From positions 1 through 33,199 of the forward strand of contig JAFGMO010000030.1 of the NCBI GenBank assembly GCA_016927475.1: DNA of 33,199 bases, in the 5' to 3' direction. This document shows, one piece after another, positions 8,362 to 17,338 of the stretch. Below the pieces are notes generated by a model that worked only from the letters and a program-made list of their open reading frames with translations, was not told where the DNA came from and made no database searches. A program made the position numbers and the translations under genes. Origin of the DNA: Candidatus Aminicenantota bacterium (GTDB taxonomy: Bacteria > Acidobacteriota > Aminicenantia > Aminicenantales > Aminicenantaceae). Positions within the stretch are counted from its first letter, which is position 1, and each line of letters opens with the position of its first letter.

Positions 8362-10496
8362 GCCTTTATGCCGATATCGCGGTGGCTCTTCCCCTTTCCG
8401 GCACCTTTTATTACAAAATTCCTCAAGGCTTGGAAAAAGGCGCCGGAAAGGGAAAACGCGTCCTGGTACCCTTCCATAACCGGCTTATAACGGGATTTAT
8501 CGTCGGCCTTCAACAAGCGCCGCCGGTGGTCTCCTTTCCTTTGAAACCTATACGGGAAATCTTGGATGAGGAACCAATATTTTCTGAAAATTTTTTGGAT
8601 CTGACTCGGAAGTTGAGTAACTATTTTTATTCGTCATGGGGAGAACTCCTTCAGGCTTCTCTCCCTCCATCATTTATGTTACGAACCCGGAACCGTGTTC
8701 ATGTGACAGAAACGGCATTTAAAAAAAGGAACGGTCTTTCTGCAGAAGAAAAAAAGATTCTTCTCTTTATCAAGAAAAAGCCTTACACGACGCGCTATAT
8801 ACAAAGGAAATGGTCCAGCCTGAATGTGCCGGCCCTTTTAGCGCGTTTGGAGAGAAAGGGTTTGGTTCGGTTCGAGCGTGAAATCGGAAAACAGAAAATG
8901 AGGCGGATAAAGGATCGCGTGGAGAGACGTGCGCAGATGGAACTGCATTTTACCCCGGACAAAGCAGCCCTGGATATTCTTAATGCCCCTGTGAAAGCAC
9001 TGGAGCAGAGGATGTTTTCCCCTTTTTATTTTTTTGGAACATTTGAACAAAGGCTTTATCTTTACCTTTATCTAATTCGAGAAACCCTGGAGCAGGGGAG
9101 AAAAATATTGGTTCTTGTACCGGAAATCAGGTTGACTGAAAATCTCATTCAGGTTTTTGAACGAAAGCTGGAAAGAAGGTTCACAATCCTCCACAGCCGA
9201 ATGTCGAATGGTGACCGTGAAACAGCGTGGGGACGGATCAAGGAGGGGAAAATCGATGTTGTCGTAGGAGCCCGGTCTGCCGTTCTTTCCCCAATTTTGG
9301 GATTGGGATTGCTCATTGTTGATGAAGAGCAGGATGAATCATACGTCCAGACGGAGAACCCGGCTTATGATGCCGTCACGACGGCTCTCTTTCGCGCCAG
9401 GCATTCAAGAGCTCTGTTTATATGTGGATCGGATATTCCTTCAATCAGCCGGTATTTCCACACGCAAAAATCCGGCGGCTTGCTTCGCTTAGGCCAACCC
9501 CCTCATCCCAAAACGATGGTCGTCGAATATACCAGAAAAAGGGGATTGATGGCTCCATCCTTGCTGGTGAAGATCGGACAAAACCTGGACAAGGGGAACC
9601 GTATTCTTGTTTTTACCAACCGGAGAGGTTATGCCTCCTTTATATCATGTGCTGCATGTGATTTTGTCGCCCGCTGCCGGCGGTGTGATGCGGCCTTGAC
9701 ATATCACAAGGAGGAGCAAAAGCTCGTTTGTCATTATTGCCATTCTTCCAGTCCTGATTTATCCCGTTGTCCGGAATGCGGCAGCCGTATCGTCAGACGA
9801 AGCGGATTTGGTGTTGAAACCGTAGTAGAGGAATTGAAGAGTCATTTTCCGGCAGCCCGGATTGTCCGTTTCGATTCGGATACGGCGGGAATTAGGCCTG
9901 CCCGTGACCGAATCCTTCAACGTTTTGAACGGGGTGACATACATATCCTGGTAGGAACTCCGCTCATTCTAAGAGAACCGCGACTGCCGCATGTCGGCTT
10001 TTTGGCCGCCCTTTTTCCCGAGAGCATATTGAAAAGACCGGATTTTCAGGCCGGTGAAAAAACGTTTGCCGTCATTTCCCGGCTATTATCCCGCCTCGGA
10101 GAAAAAGGAGAAGCGGTTATCCAGACCTCATCTCCGGACCACTACAGCATCCGGTTTGCCGCAGATAGCAACTACGAAGGATTTGTCAAGGAAGAGCTCC
10201 GTATCAGACATTTGATGAATGATCCCCCTTATACGTGCATTGTGGAAGTCATCTTCCAGGGGGAAAACCGGAGGGCCACCGCGAGGAGCTCCCGTGATTT
10301 TTTGAGGAAGGTCAGGGAAAAAGCCGGTTCGAGCATTGAAGTTTATGGTCCGGCGGTCGCGCCTGTGGGGAAGATCCGCGGCAAAAGCCGGGTTCAGGTT
10401 CTTGTTAAAGCAGCGAAGAAGGAAGTGTTGGATGAGGTTCTGTCACCTGTTCTTTCGGCCCTCAGAGTTCAAAAAAGCATCCGCATTTACCGCTGA
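8358..10496 (+). CDS. priA: PriA-like primosomal protein with degenerate helicase motifs
   Basis: A 712-residue PriA homologue. The N-terminal 3'BD domain (about 1-105) starts ADIAVALPLSGTFYYKIP. All eight zinc-binding cysteines are present (431, 434, 440, 443, 458, 461, 471, 474), and the C-terminal domain follows (about 615-712). The ATPase core has lost its catalytic signatures. At 226-234, where GVTGSGKT belongs, it reads FGTFEQRLY. DEEH is DEEQ (322-325). GSATPS is GSDIPS (357-362). QVAGRAGR is replaced by a sequence around RLLSRLGEKG (575-584). The reading frame is otherwise intact, so this is a folded, probably ATPase-inactive PriA and not a pseudogene. Actinobacterial PriA proteins are also known to lack helicase motifs. 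A structural role in replication restart is inferred. It overlaps the glycosylase gene by 4 nt. Confidence 0.87.
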   Translation: MSLYADIAVALPLSGTFYYKIPQGLEKGAGKGKRVLVPFHNRLITGFIVGLQQAPPVVSFPLKPIREILDEEPIFSENFLDLTRKLSNYFYSSWGELLQASLPPSFMLRTRNRVHVTETAFKKRNGLSAEEKKILLFIKKKPYTTRYIQRKWSSLNVPALLARLERKGLVRFEREIGKQKMRRIKDRVERRAQMELHFTPDKAALDILNAPVKALEQRMFSPFYFFGTFEQRLYLYLYLIRETLEQGRKILVLVPEIRLTENLIQVFERKLERRFTILHSRMSNGDRETAWGRIKEGKIDVVVGARSAVLSPILGLGLLIVDEEQDESYVQTENPAYDAVTTALFRARHSRALFICGSDIPSISRYFHTQKSGGLLRLGQPPHPKTMVVEYTRKRGLMAPSLLVKIGQNLDKGNRILVFTNRRGYASFISCAACDFVARCRRCDAALTYHKEEQKLVCHYCHSSSPDLSRCPECGSRIVRRSGFGVETVVEELKSHFPAARIVRFDSDTAGIRPARDRILQRFERGDIHILVGTPLILREPRLPHVGFLAALFPESILKRPDFQAGEKTFAVISRLLSRLGEKGEAVIQTSSPDHYSIRFAADSNYEGFVKEELRIRHLMNDPPYTCIVEVIFQGENRRATARSSRDFLRKVREKAGSSIEVYGPAVAPVGKIRGKSRVQVLVKAAKKEVLDEVLSPVLSALRVQKSIRIYR

Positions 10497-10571
10497 AGAT
10501 TAAATAAGATTGGGGCTTTTTAGTGCAGGATTACGCCCTAAATATTTTGGGAGTAGAGGGTTTTAAAATTC

Positions 10572-11393
10572 TCAATACTCTTTGATAATACGGATTTCTA
10601 CTTCTTCATGGATATAAAATGGTGTTGTTGTTTCCGGCTGTACTTTAAGAAGGGAGAAGAGATCGCCGTCGATATCGTATTTAGTCGGTCCGATAAAGAT
10701 AATGGAAGCCAGTCCCATGGAATCTGTTTCAACGTAGGTCCGCCTTTTTCCATCCTCAAAGTATCCTGGTCCTTCGGTGATGGTAAAGAATATCTTTCTG
10801 CCCGTCAGGGGCGCACCGTCCGTTTTGGTGAAAGAGGCTGTTACGATGGATTCGGGACGCGTATCCGTAGCATAAACAACGTTGGGGTTTGCCCCTACGG
10901 TGAAAACAACTTCTATGACATCCTGGATAATGTAGATCGGAATCTGTTCCGTAATGAATTCTTTTCCTTCCCAACCGACCGCCATAAAGATATAGATCAG
11001 GGAATCTCCTGTGAGCTCACCCGCCGTCGGTCCGAAATATTGAACGCTGACTTGTCCGTTGGAATCTGTTGTTTTGGTTTTTACGGACTGATTGCCTTCG
11101 AAAAACCCGATAAAAGCCTTTGCGCCCAAGGAATCCAGAACTTCGAAAAGGATGGTTTTATTGGCGATAGGAGTTCCATCGAAATGAGTAAGCTGAACAG
11201 TAACTTGTGTGTTTTCTCTCACATTTCCGGCAAATATTACGTTGGGACTGACAGATGCATCTAATAGGGTGGCAAAGGTCGATGGGCTGAAAGGAGAGGG
11301 GTCAGTGACGTCTCCGCTCCTTTTACACCCCGCCGCCCCGATGATCAAAAAAATCGCGGCTGTTATCGTTACAGTTTTTGATATCTTTTTCAT
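10572..11393 (-). CDS. Lipoprotein with two Ig-like (Big_1-type) repeats
   Basis: A 273-residue exported lipoprotein: basic start, hydrophobic stretch and lipobox IGAAGC with the lipidated cysteine at 23. Two repeats of about 85-100 residues follow. Each begins NV(I/V)(F/Y)A, carries a DG(T/A)P turn, and ends T(D)S.G..S...GPT, the pattern of bacterial Ig-like domains found in adhesins and surface proteins. The ATG at 11393 is preferred because AGAGGA lies 5-6 nt upstream. An earlier ATG at 11408 overlaps the upstream stop by 4 nt but has no ribosome-binding site. It is the last gene of the pil operon. It ends 75 nt from the priA stop on the other strand. A surface or pilus-linked role is inferred from position only. 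Confidence 0.8.
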   Translation of the reverse strand: MKKISKTVTITAAIFLIIGAAGCKRSGDVTDPSPFSPSTFATLLDASVSPNVIFAGNVRENTQVTVQLTHFDGTPIANKTILFEVLDSLGAKAFIGFFEGNQSVKTKTTDSNGQVSVQYFGPTAGELTGDSLIYIFMAVGWEGKEFITEQIPIYIIQDVIEVVFTVGANPNVVYATDTRPESIVTASFTKTDGAPLTGRKIFFTITEGPGYFEDGKRRTYVETDSMGLASIIFIGPTKYDIDGDLFSLLKVQPETTTPFYIHEEVEIRIIKEY

Positions 11394-11404
11394 GGCAATC
11401 CTCT

Positions 11405-12013
11405 TCATGAATCGTTGTAGTTTGCAAAATATATTGTTAGCTGACCCGAAGCCTTGACCGTGTTTCCGAGCATGTCTTTTCCATAAAAGTCGATGGTGGC
11501 GATAACCTGAAGCACGCCTTCGGCTCTTCCTTCTGACAGGTCAACTAAAGGTTGTTCTAATTTGGCCACTTCCCGGACAACGATGAATGCAATGGTCGAT
11601 ACAGTCCCGACTTCAATCAGGGTGGACATGTAACCCTCGAATCCGTAGGGAACATCTTTCCCGGGTTCGTTTTTTCCGTCTGTGCGTGAATAGGAGACGA
11701 TATAATGGGTGAGTGTGATACTGTTGTACTGTGAAGGTTCTGTCGTGGCAGTGTCTGGATTGAGGAGTTGAACTTCAAAAGAAGCAGTAGCACTGTCCGC
11801 TATCACGTATGAAGCCCCTGTCTGTTCATCGACCTTGAGAACATCGGACTGCAGGTAATTGGAGGAGTTGCCTTCCAAATCCGTTCCAAGAAGATTTTTA
11901 AGGATAAGGATGCTGTTGGAGAGGCTGTCGTTTTCCAGGGGATTGCAAGATATCAGCATAAAGCTTACAGTGCAAAGGATGGCTGCTTTAATGATGAATT
12001 TCTTTTTCTTCAT
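11405..12013 (-). CDS. Putative lipoprotein in the pil operon
   Basis: A 202-residue protein with a lipoprotein signal (basic KKKK start, hydrophobic core, lipobox LISC with cysteine at 23). The mature part is beta-rich, with FEVQLLNPD, ITLTHYIVSYSRTDG and a C-terminal GVLQVIATIDFYGKDMLGNTVKASGQLTIYF. The last segment resembles a single immunoglobulin-like sandwich, but I do not recognise a named family. An AGGAT ribosome-binding site overlaps the end of pilQ, 10 nt upstream, so translation is probably coupled. Its fixed position between pilQ and the Ig-repeat lipoprotein suggests an envelope function connected to type IV pili; this is inference. Confidence 0.75.
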   Translation of the reverse strand: MKKKKFIIKAAILCTVSFMLISCNPLENDSLSNSILILKNLLGTDLEGNSSNYLQSDVLKVDEQTGASYVIADSATASFEVQLLNPDTATTEPSQYNSITLTHYIVSYSRTDGKNEPGKDVPYGFEGYMSTLIEVGTVSTIAFIVVREVAKLEQPLVDLSEGRAEGVLQVIATIDFYGKDMLGNTVKASGQLTIYFANYNDS

Positions 12014-12023
12014 TTTTTACATC

Positions 12024-14495
12024 CTATCTTCGTATTATTCTGGGAGTGATGAATATAAGAAGTTCCCGGTTTTGCTTGAGCCGGGAAAATGAGCGAAACA
12101 GGCCTCCCAGAATGGGAATTTTATGCAGGAAAGGGACGCCGTCCCGGGTGATCGAATCTTCCGTTCTGTAGATGCCCCCGATAACGGTTGTTCCCCCGTC
12201 TTCTACCATAACCCGTGTCCGGGCCGACTGCATGGTGATAGGCGGGATACCGTTGACCAGGTTGGCGAAATCAGCGGCGTTGTTCCGGATTTCGATATCC
12301 ATGATCACGGTTCCCTCCGCCGTAATCTGTGGAGTGGCCCGCAGTTCCAGGGCCGCATTCTGATATCGCGTTGTTACGGTAAAATTCTGCACGGTCTGCA
12401 CGGGAATCTGTCTTCCCTGAAGGATTTCGGCCTGGCTGTTGTTCTGCGTGGTCACCGAAGGGCAGGAGATGATTTTCCCGTTTCCCGATGTTTCCAAGGC
12501 CGATAAGGCTACGTCGAGCCGGAACGTATCCAGAACGTTTCCAAAGGACAAACCCAGGGCCGTTGTAAATGAAGGAGCGGGCAGGTTTATGGCATACCCT
12601 CCCAGTGGTCCTCCGATTCCCTTGGTTGTGATACCGGTCGGGATCAAGGCCCCGTCTACGGTGAGGTTGTTGGGAAACTGAAGGGATGTTTGGTTGCCGT
12701 AAAAGGGATCGGCTATGCCCCTGAATCCCCATTGAATACCCAGGTTCCGGGTGAACGTGGAGTTCGCTTCGACGATGCGGGCCTGAATGGAAACCTGAGG
12801 AGTGGCGGTGTCCAGGACGGTTATCATCTGTTCGAAAAGGTCCATTCTTTCTTGGACATCGGAAATGATCAGGGTGTTTGTACGTTCGTCGATGATGATC
12901 TCGCCCCTGCCAGACTTTTTTGTCCTCAGAAGGGGTTCGACTTCTGTAGCCCGGGCATAGGAGAGTTCAAAAGGTTTGTGGATCAGCGGAGCGGTCGATT
13001 CCTGGCTTTCTTTCAATTTTTTTTCATCCTCTTGTTCACGGGTGAGAACGCCTACCGGCGCCACACGAAGGACGTTTCCCTCAATGGTCTTGCCCATCTT
13101 GTTCTGTTTGAGGATCAAGTCCAAAGCCTGAGTCCAGGGGACATCTTTCCAGTTGCAGGTAACTGTTCCCCGTACCTCGGGGTCAAAAACGACGTTCAAG
13201 TCGGCTTCTTCACAGATGCTGATGACGACATCTCTCAGGTCAGCGTCCTTGAAAATAAGGTCCATGGTGAAGTGTGGAAGCTCTTCGTACTCCGAGCTGG
13301 GTTTTTCAGGAGCGATATCTCTTTTTTTGGCGGGGGGTGTTGGGAGCTGTGTTTGTTCCGTTTTTTCTTCTTGGATGGTTTGAGGCTCCGTTGTTTGGGC
13401 AGGTTGGCTCTGGATCAATGCGGGCGAGGTTTTATTCCCGTTTGGTCCGTCGTGCTTTGTTTTTACCTTAGGCATTTCCGGAACGGTCAGCGTTTTCGTC
13501 TGACCGCGGGAAGAGCTAGCCGGGGGGTATCCTTTGGTTGTGCTGATCGCAGCATCGTTATCAGAATCCTCCGGTTTGTTTTCAGAAGGAGATGTTGAAT
13601 CCTGTCTTGCTTTCCCGGACGCTTTAGGACTTTCGATAGAATCGGATTTTGTTTGTTGTGATGAGGGGGCGACGGCGGGAAGGGCCAGCGGCATGGAATG
13701 GGATTTAGGAAAGGACACCATCAAAGAATCGTTCTTAGATATGGTGGTGTAGAATTGAGGTTCCTTCAGATCGAAGACAATCCGGGCTATAGTATGGGGA
13801 TCTGATTCCTGGAATTGGGCGACTCGTACTTTTTCGATACTTCCCGAATGAAGCGGGAAAGCTGTTGTCGAAGCCAGGTAATGGGTGTTGAGCAGGTCGA
13901 TGACTAATCGTGGTGGATTCTTTAAATAAAAAATATTGGGGATCGCTTTGTTTGATAATTTTGCCTTGACTTCTATCCTGTCATTTTTTTCCTCAACTTC
14001 CATTTTCTCAAGGAAAATGTCGGTTTTCGGGCTCTCGGAAAAAGCCTTGTCGGTATCGGGATCAAGAAAGTATTTCGCTCCGGAAGCTCTCGATACGTGG
14101 TTGCATTCTATGACAGTTTGATTTGGACCGGAGAGAATTCTATAGGGAATGCGTTCATTCAGGTGGATGAAAAGCCTGGCCCCATCATTGCCGGCCGGCT
14201 CAGTATCAATTTTTTTGATCAATGGTGATTCAGACGGGAAAAGAGGAAGGGGCTGTTGGATATGAACATTTTTCCAAAACAGGACGATGGTTGAAGGAAA
14301 AGCGGGGGAAAAGTATGTCTGTGGTTCCGGTAGAGGAGTATTTGTTGTCAGCAAGATTTTTGTGTTTTGGGCATTCTCTTTCACGCTGATGGAATTTATA
14401 TGGTGTTTTGTTTCGACGATTCCGTGTTCTCCTATGAGTGAGGAAAATAGGCAGAAGCAAATCAAGACACCCAGCAGAATTTTTTTATCGTTCAT
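12024..14495 (-). CDS. pilQ: Type IV pilus secretin PilQ
   Basis: Forms the outer-membrane channel through which the pilus fibre passes. The 823-residue protein has a signal sequence (about 1-22) and two AMIN-like domains (about 30-130 and 160-262) that would bind peptidoglycan. A low-complexity Ser/Pro/Thr/Lys linker spans 265-405. An STN domain (408-480, IFKDADLRDVVISICEEA), a secretin N1 domain (505-562) and the secretin barrel domain (about 570-823) follow. The barrel part includes VEDGGTTVIGGI and ends with the family's IFITPRII. A strong TAGGAG ribosome-binding site lies 7 nt before the ATG. The long linker (about 140 residues) is a visible feature. It follows pilP after 42 nt. Confidence 0.95.
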   Translation of the reverse strand: MNDKKILLGVLICFCLFSSLIGEHGIVETKHHINSISVKENAQNTKILLTTNTPLPEPQTYFSPAFPSTIVLFWKNVHIQQPLPLFPSESPLIKKIDTEPAGNDGARLFIHLNERIPYRILSGPNQTVIECNHVSRASGAKYFLDPDTDKAFSESPKTDIFLEKMEVEEKNDRIEVKAKLSNKAIPNIFYLKNPPRLVIDLLNTHYLASTTAFPLHSGSIEKVRVAQFQESDPHTIARIVFDLKEPQFYTTISKNDSLMVSFPKSHSMPLALPAVAPSSQQTKSDSIESPKASGKARQDSTSPSENKPEDSDNDAAISTTKGYPPASSSRGQTKTLTVPEMPKVKTKHDGPNGNKTSPALIQSQPAQTTEPQTIQEEKTEQTQLPTPPAKKRDIAPEKPSSEYEELPHFTMDLIFKDADLRDVVISICEEADLNVVFDPEVRGTVTCNWKDVPWTQALDLILKQNKMGKTIEGNVLRVAPVGVLTREQEDEKKLKESQESTAPLIHKPFELSYARATEVEPLLRTKKSGRGEIIIDERTNTLIISDVQERMDLFEQMITVLDTATPQVSIQARIVEANSTFTRNLGIQWGFRGIADPFYGNQTSLQFPNNLTVDGALIPTGITTKGIGGPLGGYAINLPAPSFTTALGLSFGNVLDTFRLDVALSALETSGNGKIISCPSVTTQNNSQAEILQGRQIPVQTVQNFTVTTRYQNAALELRATPQITAEGTVIMDIEIRNNAADFANLVNGIPPITMQSARTRVMVEDGGTTVIGGIYRTEDSITRDGVPFLHKIPILGGLFRSFSRLKQNRELLIFITPRIIRR

Positions 14496-14537
14496 TATCT
14501 TGCTCCTACTTTTGCATTTTTATATGTTTTGGTCATC

Positions 14538-15035
14538 TTAAAATTCTTTCACGATATCTATTGGTGATTTTAAGAGGATGCCTCCTTCTTTTGTTTTACG
14601 AAAAATGATTTTCGAACCTTCAATAGCATGGAGATAACCGTCTGCGAACCTATGACCTATAGAAATATAAACAGGAAAGCCTTCCGGGCCGGTGATGACG
14701 ACCTTCGCCGTCCCCTTGGATCTGATAATACCCAGAAGCTTGACTTCACTGATGAGCAATAAGGGTTCACCCGATTCCTCATCTCTTTCCTTGACTTCTT
14801 GTCCTGCCAGAAGATTTCTGAAGGGATCTCTTCTTCCTCCCGGATCATAAGGAGGACGTTTAATCTCTTGGGGTTCTTCCGGTGTCGTTTCACGAACTTC
14901 TTCGGCTTTCTTTTTTTGAGGAACGGTTTGTTCGGTCTGCTGTCCTTCTTTAGATTGCTCTTGCTGTTGTGGCCAAAGGAAAACGGTTCCCCCCACAAAA
15001 ATTAAAATAATGATCAGGATGGCTATTTTTTTCAT
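14538..15035 (-). CDS. pilP: Type IV pilus assembly protein PilP
   Basis: Periplasmic linker between the PilNO inner-membrane complex and PilQ. The 165-residue protein has one N-terminal hydrophobic helix (about 4-20), a charged disordered stretch rich in Gln/Glu/Lys, the PilP hallmark YDPGGRRDPFRNLL at about residues 63-76, and a C-terminal beta domain (VKLLGIIRSKGTAKVVI onward). No cysteine follows the hydrophobic helix, so it seems to be membrane-anchored or cleaved rather than lipidated as in Neisseria. A good AGGTGG ribosome-binding site lies 7 nt before the ATG, and the start overlaps the pilO stop by 4 nt. Confidence 0.88.
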   Translation of the reverse strand: MKKIAILIIILIFVGGTVFLWPQQQEQSKEGQQTEQTVPQKKKAEEVRETTPEEPQEIKRPPYDPGGRRDPFRNLLAGQEVKERDEESGEPLLLISEVKLLGIIRSKGTAKVVITGPEGFPVYISIGHRFADGYLHAIEGSKIIFRKTKEGGILLKSPIDIVKEF

Positions 15036-15592
15036 TTTTGAGCCACCTGTGTTTCAGTTTCTTCAATAAAAATGTATGTTTTTGCTGTCAAGGCTGCAGA
15101 AATGGTTGCAACCTCGTTTTGATTTCTGAGAGAGCGAATGTTGAATTCCGTGACGTTGAAAAGCCTTGGGAAACGGCTCAACTGATCAAAAAATATGGCG
15201 AGGTTATGATAATTCCCCACCACCTCCAAGGGTAGCGGCCATTCCCTGTAAAAATCCATTTTAACTTCCTCCCGGGGATTAAAAGCGATGATGTTGAGCC
15301 TTGAGTCGGAGGCGAGCTTTTGAAATCTTTTGACGATATCGCTCAATTCTTTTCTCCTGGGGATTTTGGTTTCAAGTTCAGCTAGTTCTTCATTCAGCAC
15401 TTTTATCTGAGCTTCGATATTGCTCAAATCCCTTTTCTTTTTCCTGAGGTCCCTGACCTCATTTTCAATCTTTTCTCTTTCCTGACGAATGTCTTTTAGT
15501 TGCTGACTCTTGGGTTTGAGGTAGGCGATATAAACGAGCAGTAACAAGATTCCACCCAATATAACGAATCCGTACCATGGCCAGTCTTTCAT
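15032..15592 (-). CDS. pilO: Type IV pilus assembly protein PilO
   Basis: Bitopic inner-membrane protein that pairs with PilN. In its 186 residues there is one membrane helix (about 9-25), then a long heptad-patterned coiled coil (about 30-85, rich in Lys/Glu), then a ferredoxin-like periplasmic domain in which PLEVVGNYHNLAIFFDQLSR is the typical PilO signature. The start overlaps the pilN stop by one base (TAATG), and its own stop overlaps pilP. This tight packing implies a single transcript and equal production of the alignment complex. Confidence 0.9.
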   Translation of the reverse strand: MKDWPWYGFVILGGILLLLVYIAYLKPKSQQLKDIRQEREKIENEVRDLRKKKRDLSNIEAQIKVLNEELAELETKIPRRKELSDIVKRFQKLASDSRLNIIAFNPREEVKMDFYREWPLPLEVVGNYHNLAIFFDQLSRFPRLFNVTEFNIRSLRNQNEVATISAALTAKTYIFIEETETQVAQK

Positions 15593-16242
15593 TATCTTCT
15601 CCTTCTTACAGGCTTTTTTTCCGGGGGAGCAAGAGGAGGGGGCACAGGATAGGGAGAAATATAAACGGTCGTCAGCGTGAATTCCAGATAGCGGTCGTTT
15701 CGCTGGATCCTTTCTTGGGATGAAACCAGGTTGACATTGGCGAAGTAGCTGTTTTTTTCCAAACGTGATATGTATTCAGCAATCATTTCATAACTGGTCG
15801 CTCTTCCGTTGATCACGATGACACCTTGATTGTAGGATAATCCCGTCAGCCAAACCCATTCAGGAATTTCCTTGCTCAATTCATCCAAAATATCCACTGC
15901 GGCCGTTTGCCGGGATTCAAGAGTTTTGATCAAATGTTTTTTTTGTTCCAGGATCCCTTTTTGTGTTCTGACTTGATTGAGTTTTTGTTCGACATTCCGC
16001 AGACTTGCTTTTTCGCTTTCGGCTTGTTCCTTGAGAGAATTTTCTTTTTTGATCGCATTCATCTGCATAAAAACGAGGACAGCAATAACTGCTACAAACA
16101 ACAGCAGAATCAAAGAAGGCGAGGGCGCCCGCATGGTTGTTGCTTTTTTTTCTGCTTTTCTTTTCTTTTTTTTGGGAGCGGCGGCCTCGGGAGTCGGTTT
16201 TAATTCCCTTTTATCCGGTTGTAATAAATTTATTCTGATCAT
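15592..16242 (-). CDS. pilN: Type IV pilus assembly protein PilN
   Basis: Inner-membrane partner of PilO, linked to cytoplasmic PilM through its N-terminal tail. The ATG at 16242 gives the classic MIRINLLQPDKRE start that binds PilM; a longer reading frame from 16311 would overlap pilM and spoil this motif. The 216-residue protein has a cytoplasmic basic stretch (about 20-38, mainly Lys/Arg), one membrane helix (about 43-60), a coiled coil (about 60-105) and a periplasmic domain containing PEWVWLTGLSYNQGVIVINGRA. It ends in a proline-rich, then tetra-arginine tail (about 195-216), an unusual extension. It starts 1 nt after pilM. Confidence 0.9.
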   Translation of the reverse strand: MIRINLLQPDKRELKPTPEAAAPKKKKRKAEKKATTMRAPSPSLILLLFVAVIAVLVFMQMNAIKKENSLKEQAESEKASLRNVEQKLNQVRTQKGILEQKKHLIKTLESRQTAAVDILDELSKEIPEWVWLTGLSYNQGVIVINGRATSYEMIAEYISRLEKNSYFANVNLVSSQERIQRNDRYLEFTLTTVYISPYPVPPPLAPPEKKPVRRRR

Positions 16243-16243
16243 T

Positions 16244-17323
16244 CTATCGTTCCAAAGTTCGAGTTGCCAATCCTGTAGCAACCCCAAAAGAGGATGCCAT
16301 TTCATGGGCATATATACTGTTTAATTTTTTGTCGTCATAATGAATTCTCAGGAATGGATTGAAAAGCTCGGTTTTGATGGAAAATTTCTGTTCGATATAT
16401 TCTCTAAGATTTGTAAGGTTGGCAAGTCCTCCGCTCAGCAGGATATTGTCGATGCGTTTTTCTTCCCTTTTTCCGGAAATGTAAAAGGAAAATGTCTTTT
16501 CAATTTCTTCGAGGAGATTATCGATGTTGGTTCGAAGGACCGTTTGAAGCTGTTCTTTGGCGATTCCTTCCATTTCCAAACCCTTTAAGGCCTTTTCCGC
16601 CTCATCAAAGCTGATATTGAGTTCTTTCCGCATGTTTTCGGTGAAGAACAGCCCTCCAAGGGACAGGTCTCTAAAGAGCTGGGGGATGTTTCTCTCGATG
16701 ATGATGATGTTGGTAATGTTGGCTCCCATGTTGATAATGGCGGACGTTTTATCCTTTGTGAATTCCGGATAATTGATGTTCAAAGCATTGAGAAGGGCAA
16801 AAACATCGACCTCGATGGCTCTCAGGTTTTTGTTCGATTGATGTACGACACTGCTGTAGTTTGTGATTTTGTCTTTTTTTGCTGCTACGAGAAGGATGTC
16901 AAGGTTTTCTCCTTTTTTTGTCTCGCCCTCGTTGAGGATGGAATAGTCAACGTTTGTTTCTTCGTAGGGATAAGGTATGTTGTGTTTTGCTTCCCATATA
17001 ATCGATTCCGCCAATTCATCTCTATCCATGGCGGGGAGGGAAATTTTTTTGATGATAACCGAGTTTCCGGAGATGGATATCACGACACTTTTGTTTGAGA
17101 TCTTGTTTTCGTCAAAGACCAGCTTTACGGCATCTACGACGGCGGTTGTGTCAATGATTGTCCCTTCTACGATGGCATCGTGGGGGAGAAGTTCATATCC
17201 CGCTTTGATGACGCTGTAACGGCCCTTGCTTCCTTTTCCCTCTGAGATGAGCTCTATAAGTTTTATGGCATATGATCCGATATCCAGTCCGACAAGTTGT
17301 TTTGATTTTTGTATTCCAAACAT
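16244..17323 (-). CDS. pilM: Type IV pilus assembly ATPase-fold protein PilM
   Basis: Cytoplasmic actin/FtsA-like protein that binds ATP and the PilN tail, anchoring the alignment complex. The 359-residue protein starts with the family motif KSKQLVGLDIGSYAIKLIEL. It has the second nucleotide-binding segment around SAIINMGANITNIIII (about 188-203) and ILLSGGLANL near 293-302. Length is normal. A weak A-rich ribosome-binding site (AGAAG) lies just upstream, and coaD ends 15 nt before it, so pilM is read from the coaD promoter unless it has its own. Confidence 0.93.
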   Translation of the reverse strand: MFGIQKSKQLVGLDIGSYAIKLIELISEGKGSKGRYSVIKAGYELLPHDAIVEGTIIDTTAVVDAVKLVFDENKISNKSVVISISGNSVIIKKISLPAMDRDELAESIIWEAKHNIPYPYEETNVDYSILNEGETKKGENLDILLVAAKKDKITNYSSVVHQSNKNLRAIEVDVFALLNALNINYPEFTKDKTSAIINMGANITNIIIIERNIPQLFRDLSLGGLFFTENMRKELNISFDEAEKALKGLEMEGIAKEQLQTVLRTNIDNLLEEIEKTFSFYISGKREEKRIDNILLSGGLANLTNLREYIEQKFSIKTELFNPFLRIHYDDKKLNSIYAHEMASSFGVATGLATRTLER

Positions 17324-17338
17324 TTTTCTTCTTTTTTT

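Noticed and set aside
8358..10496. priA as a pseudogene
   Set aside because: There is a full-length open frame, all zinc cysteines and conserved terminal domains, and it is embedded in a tight operon. The motif changes look like functional divergence rather than decay.
12690..13598. 302-residue plus-strand frame opposite pilQ
   Set aside because: It has no recognisable domain or ribosome-binding site and lies wholly antisense to the well-supported pilQ.
16242..16311. Longer N-terminus for PilN (start at 16311)
   Set aside because: It would overlap pilM by 68 nt and precede the conserved MIRINLL start with unrelated sequence.
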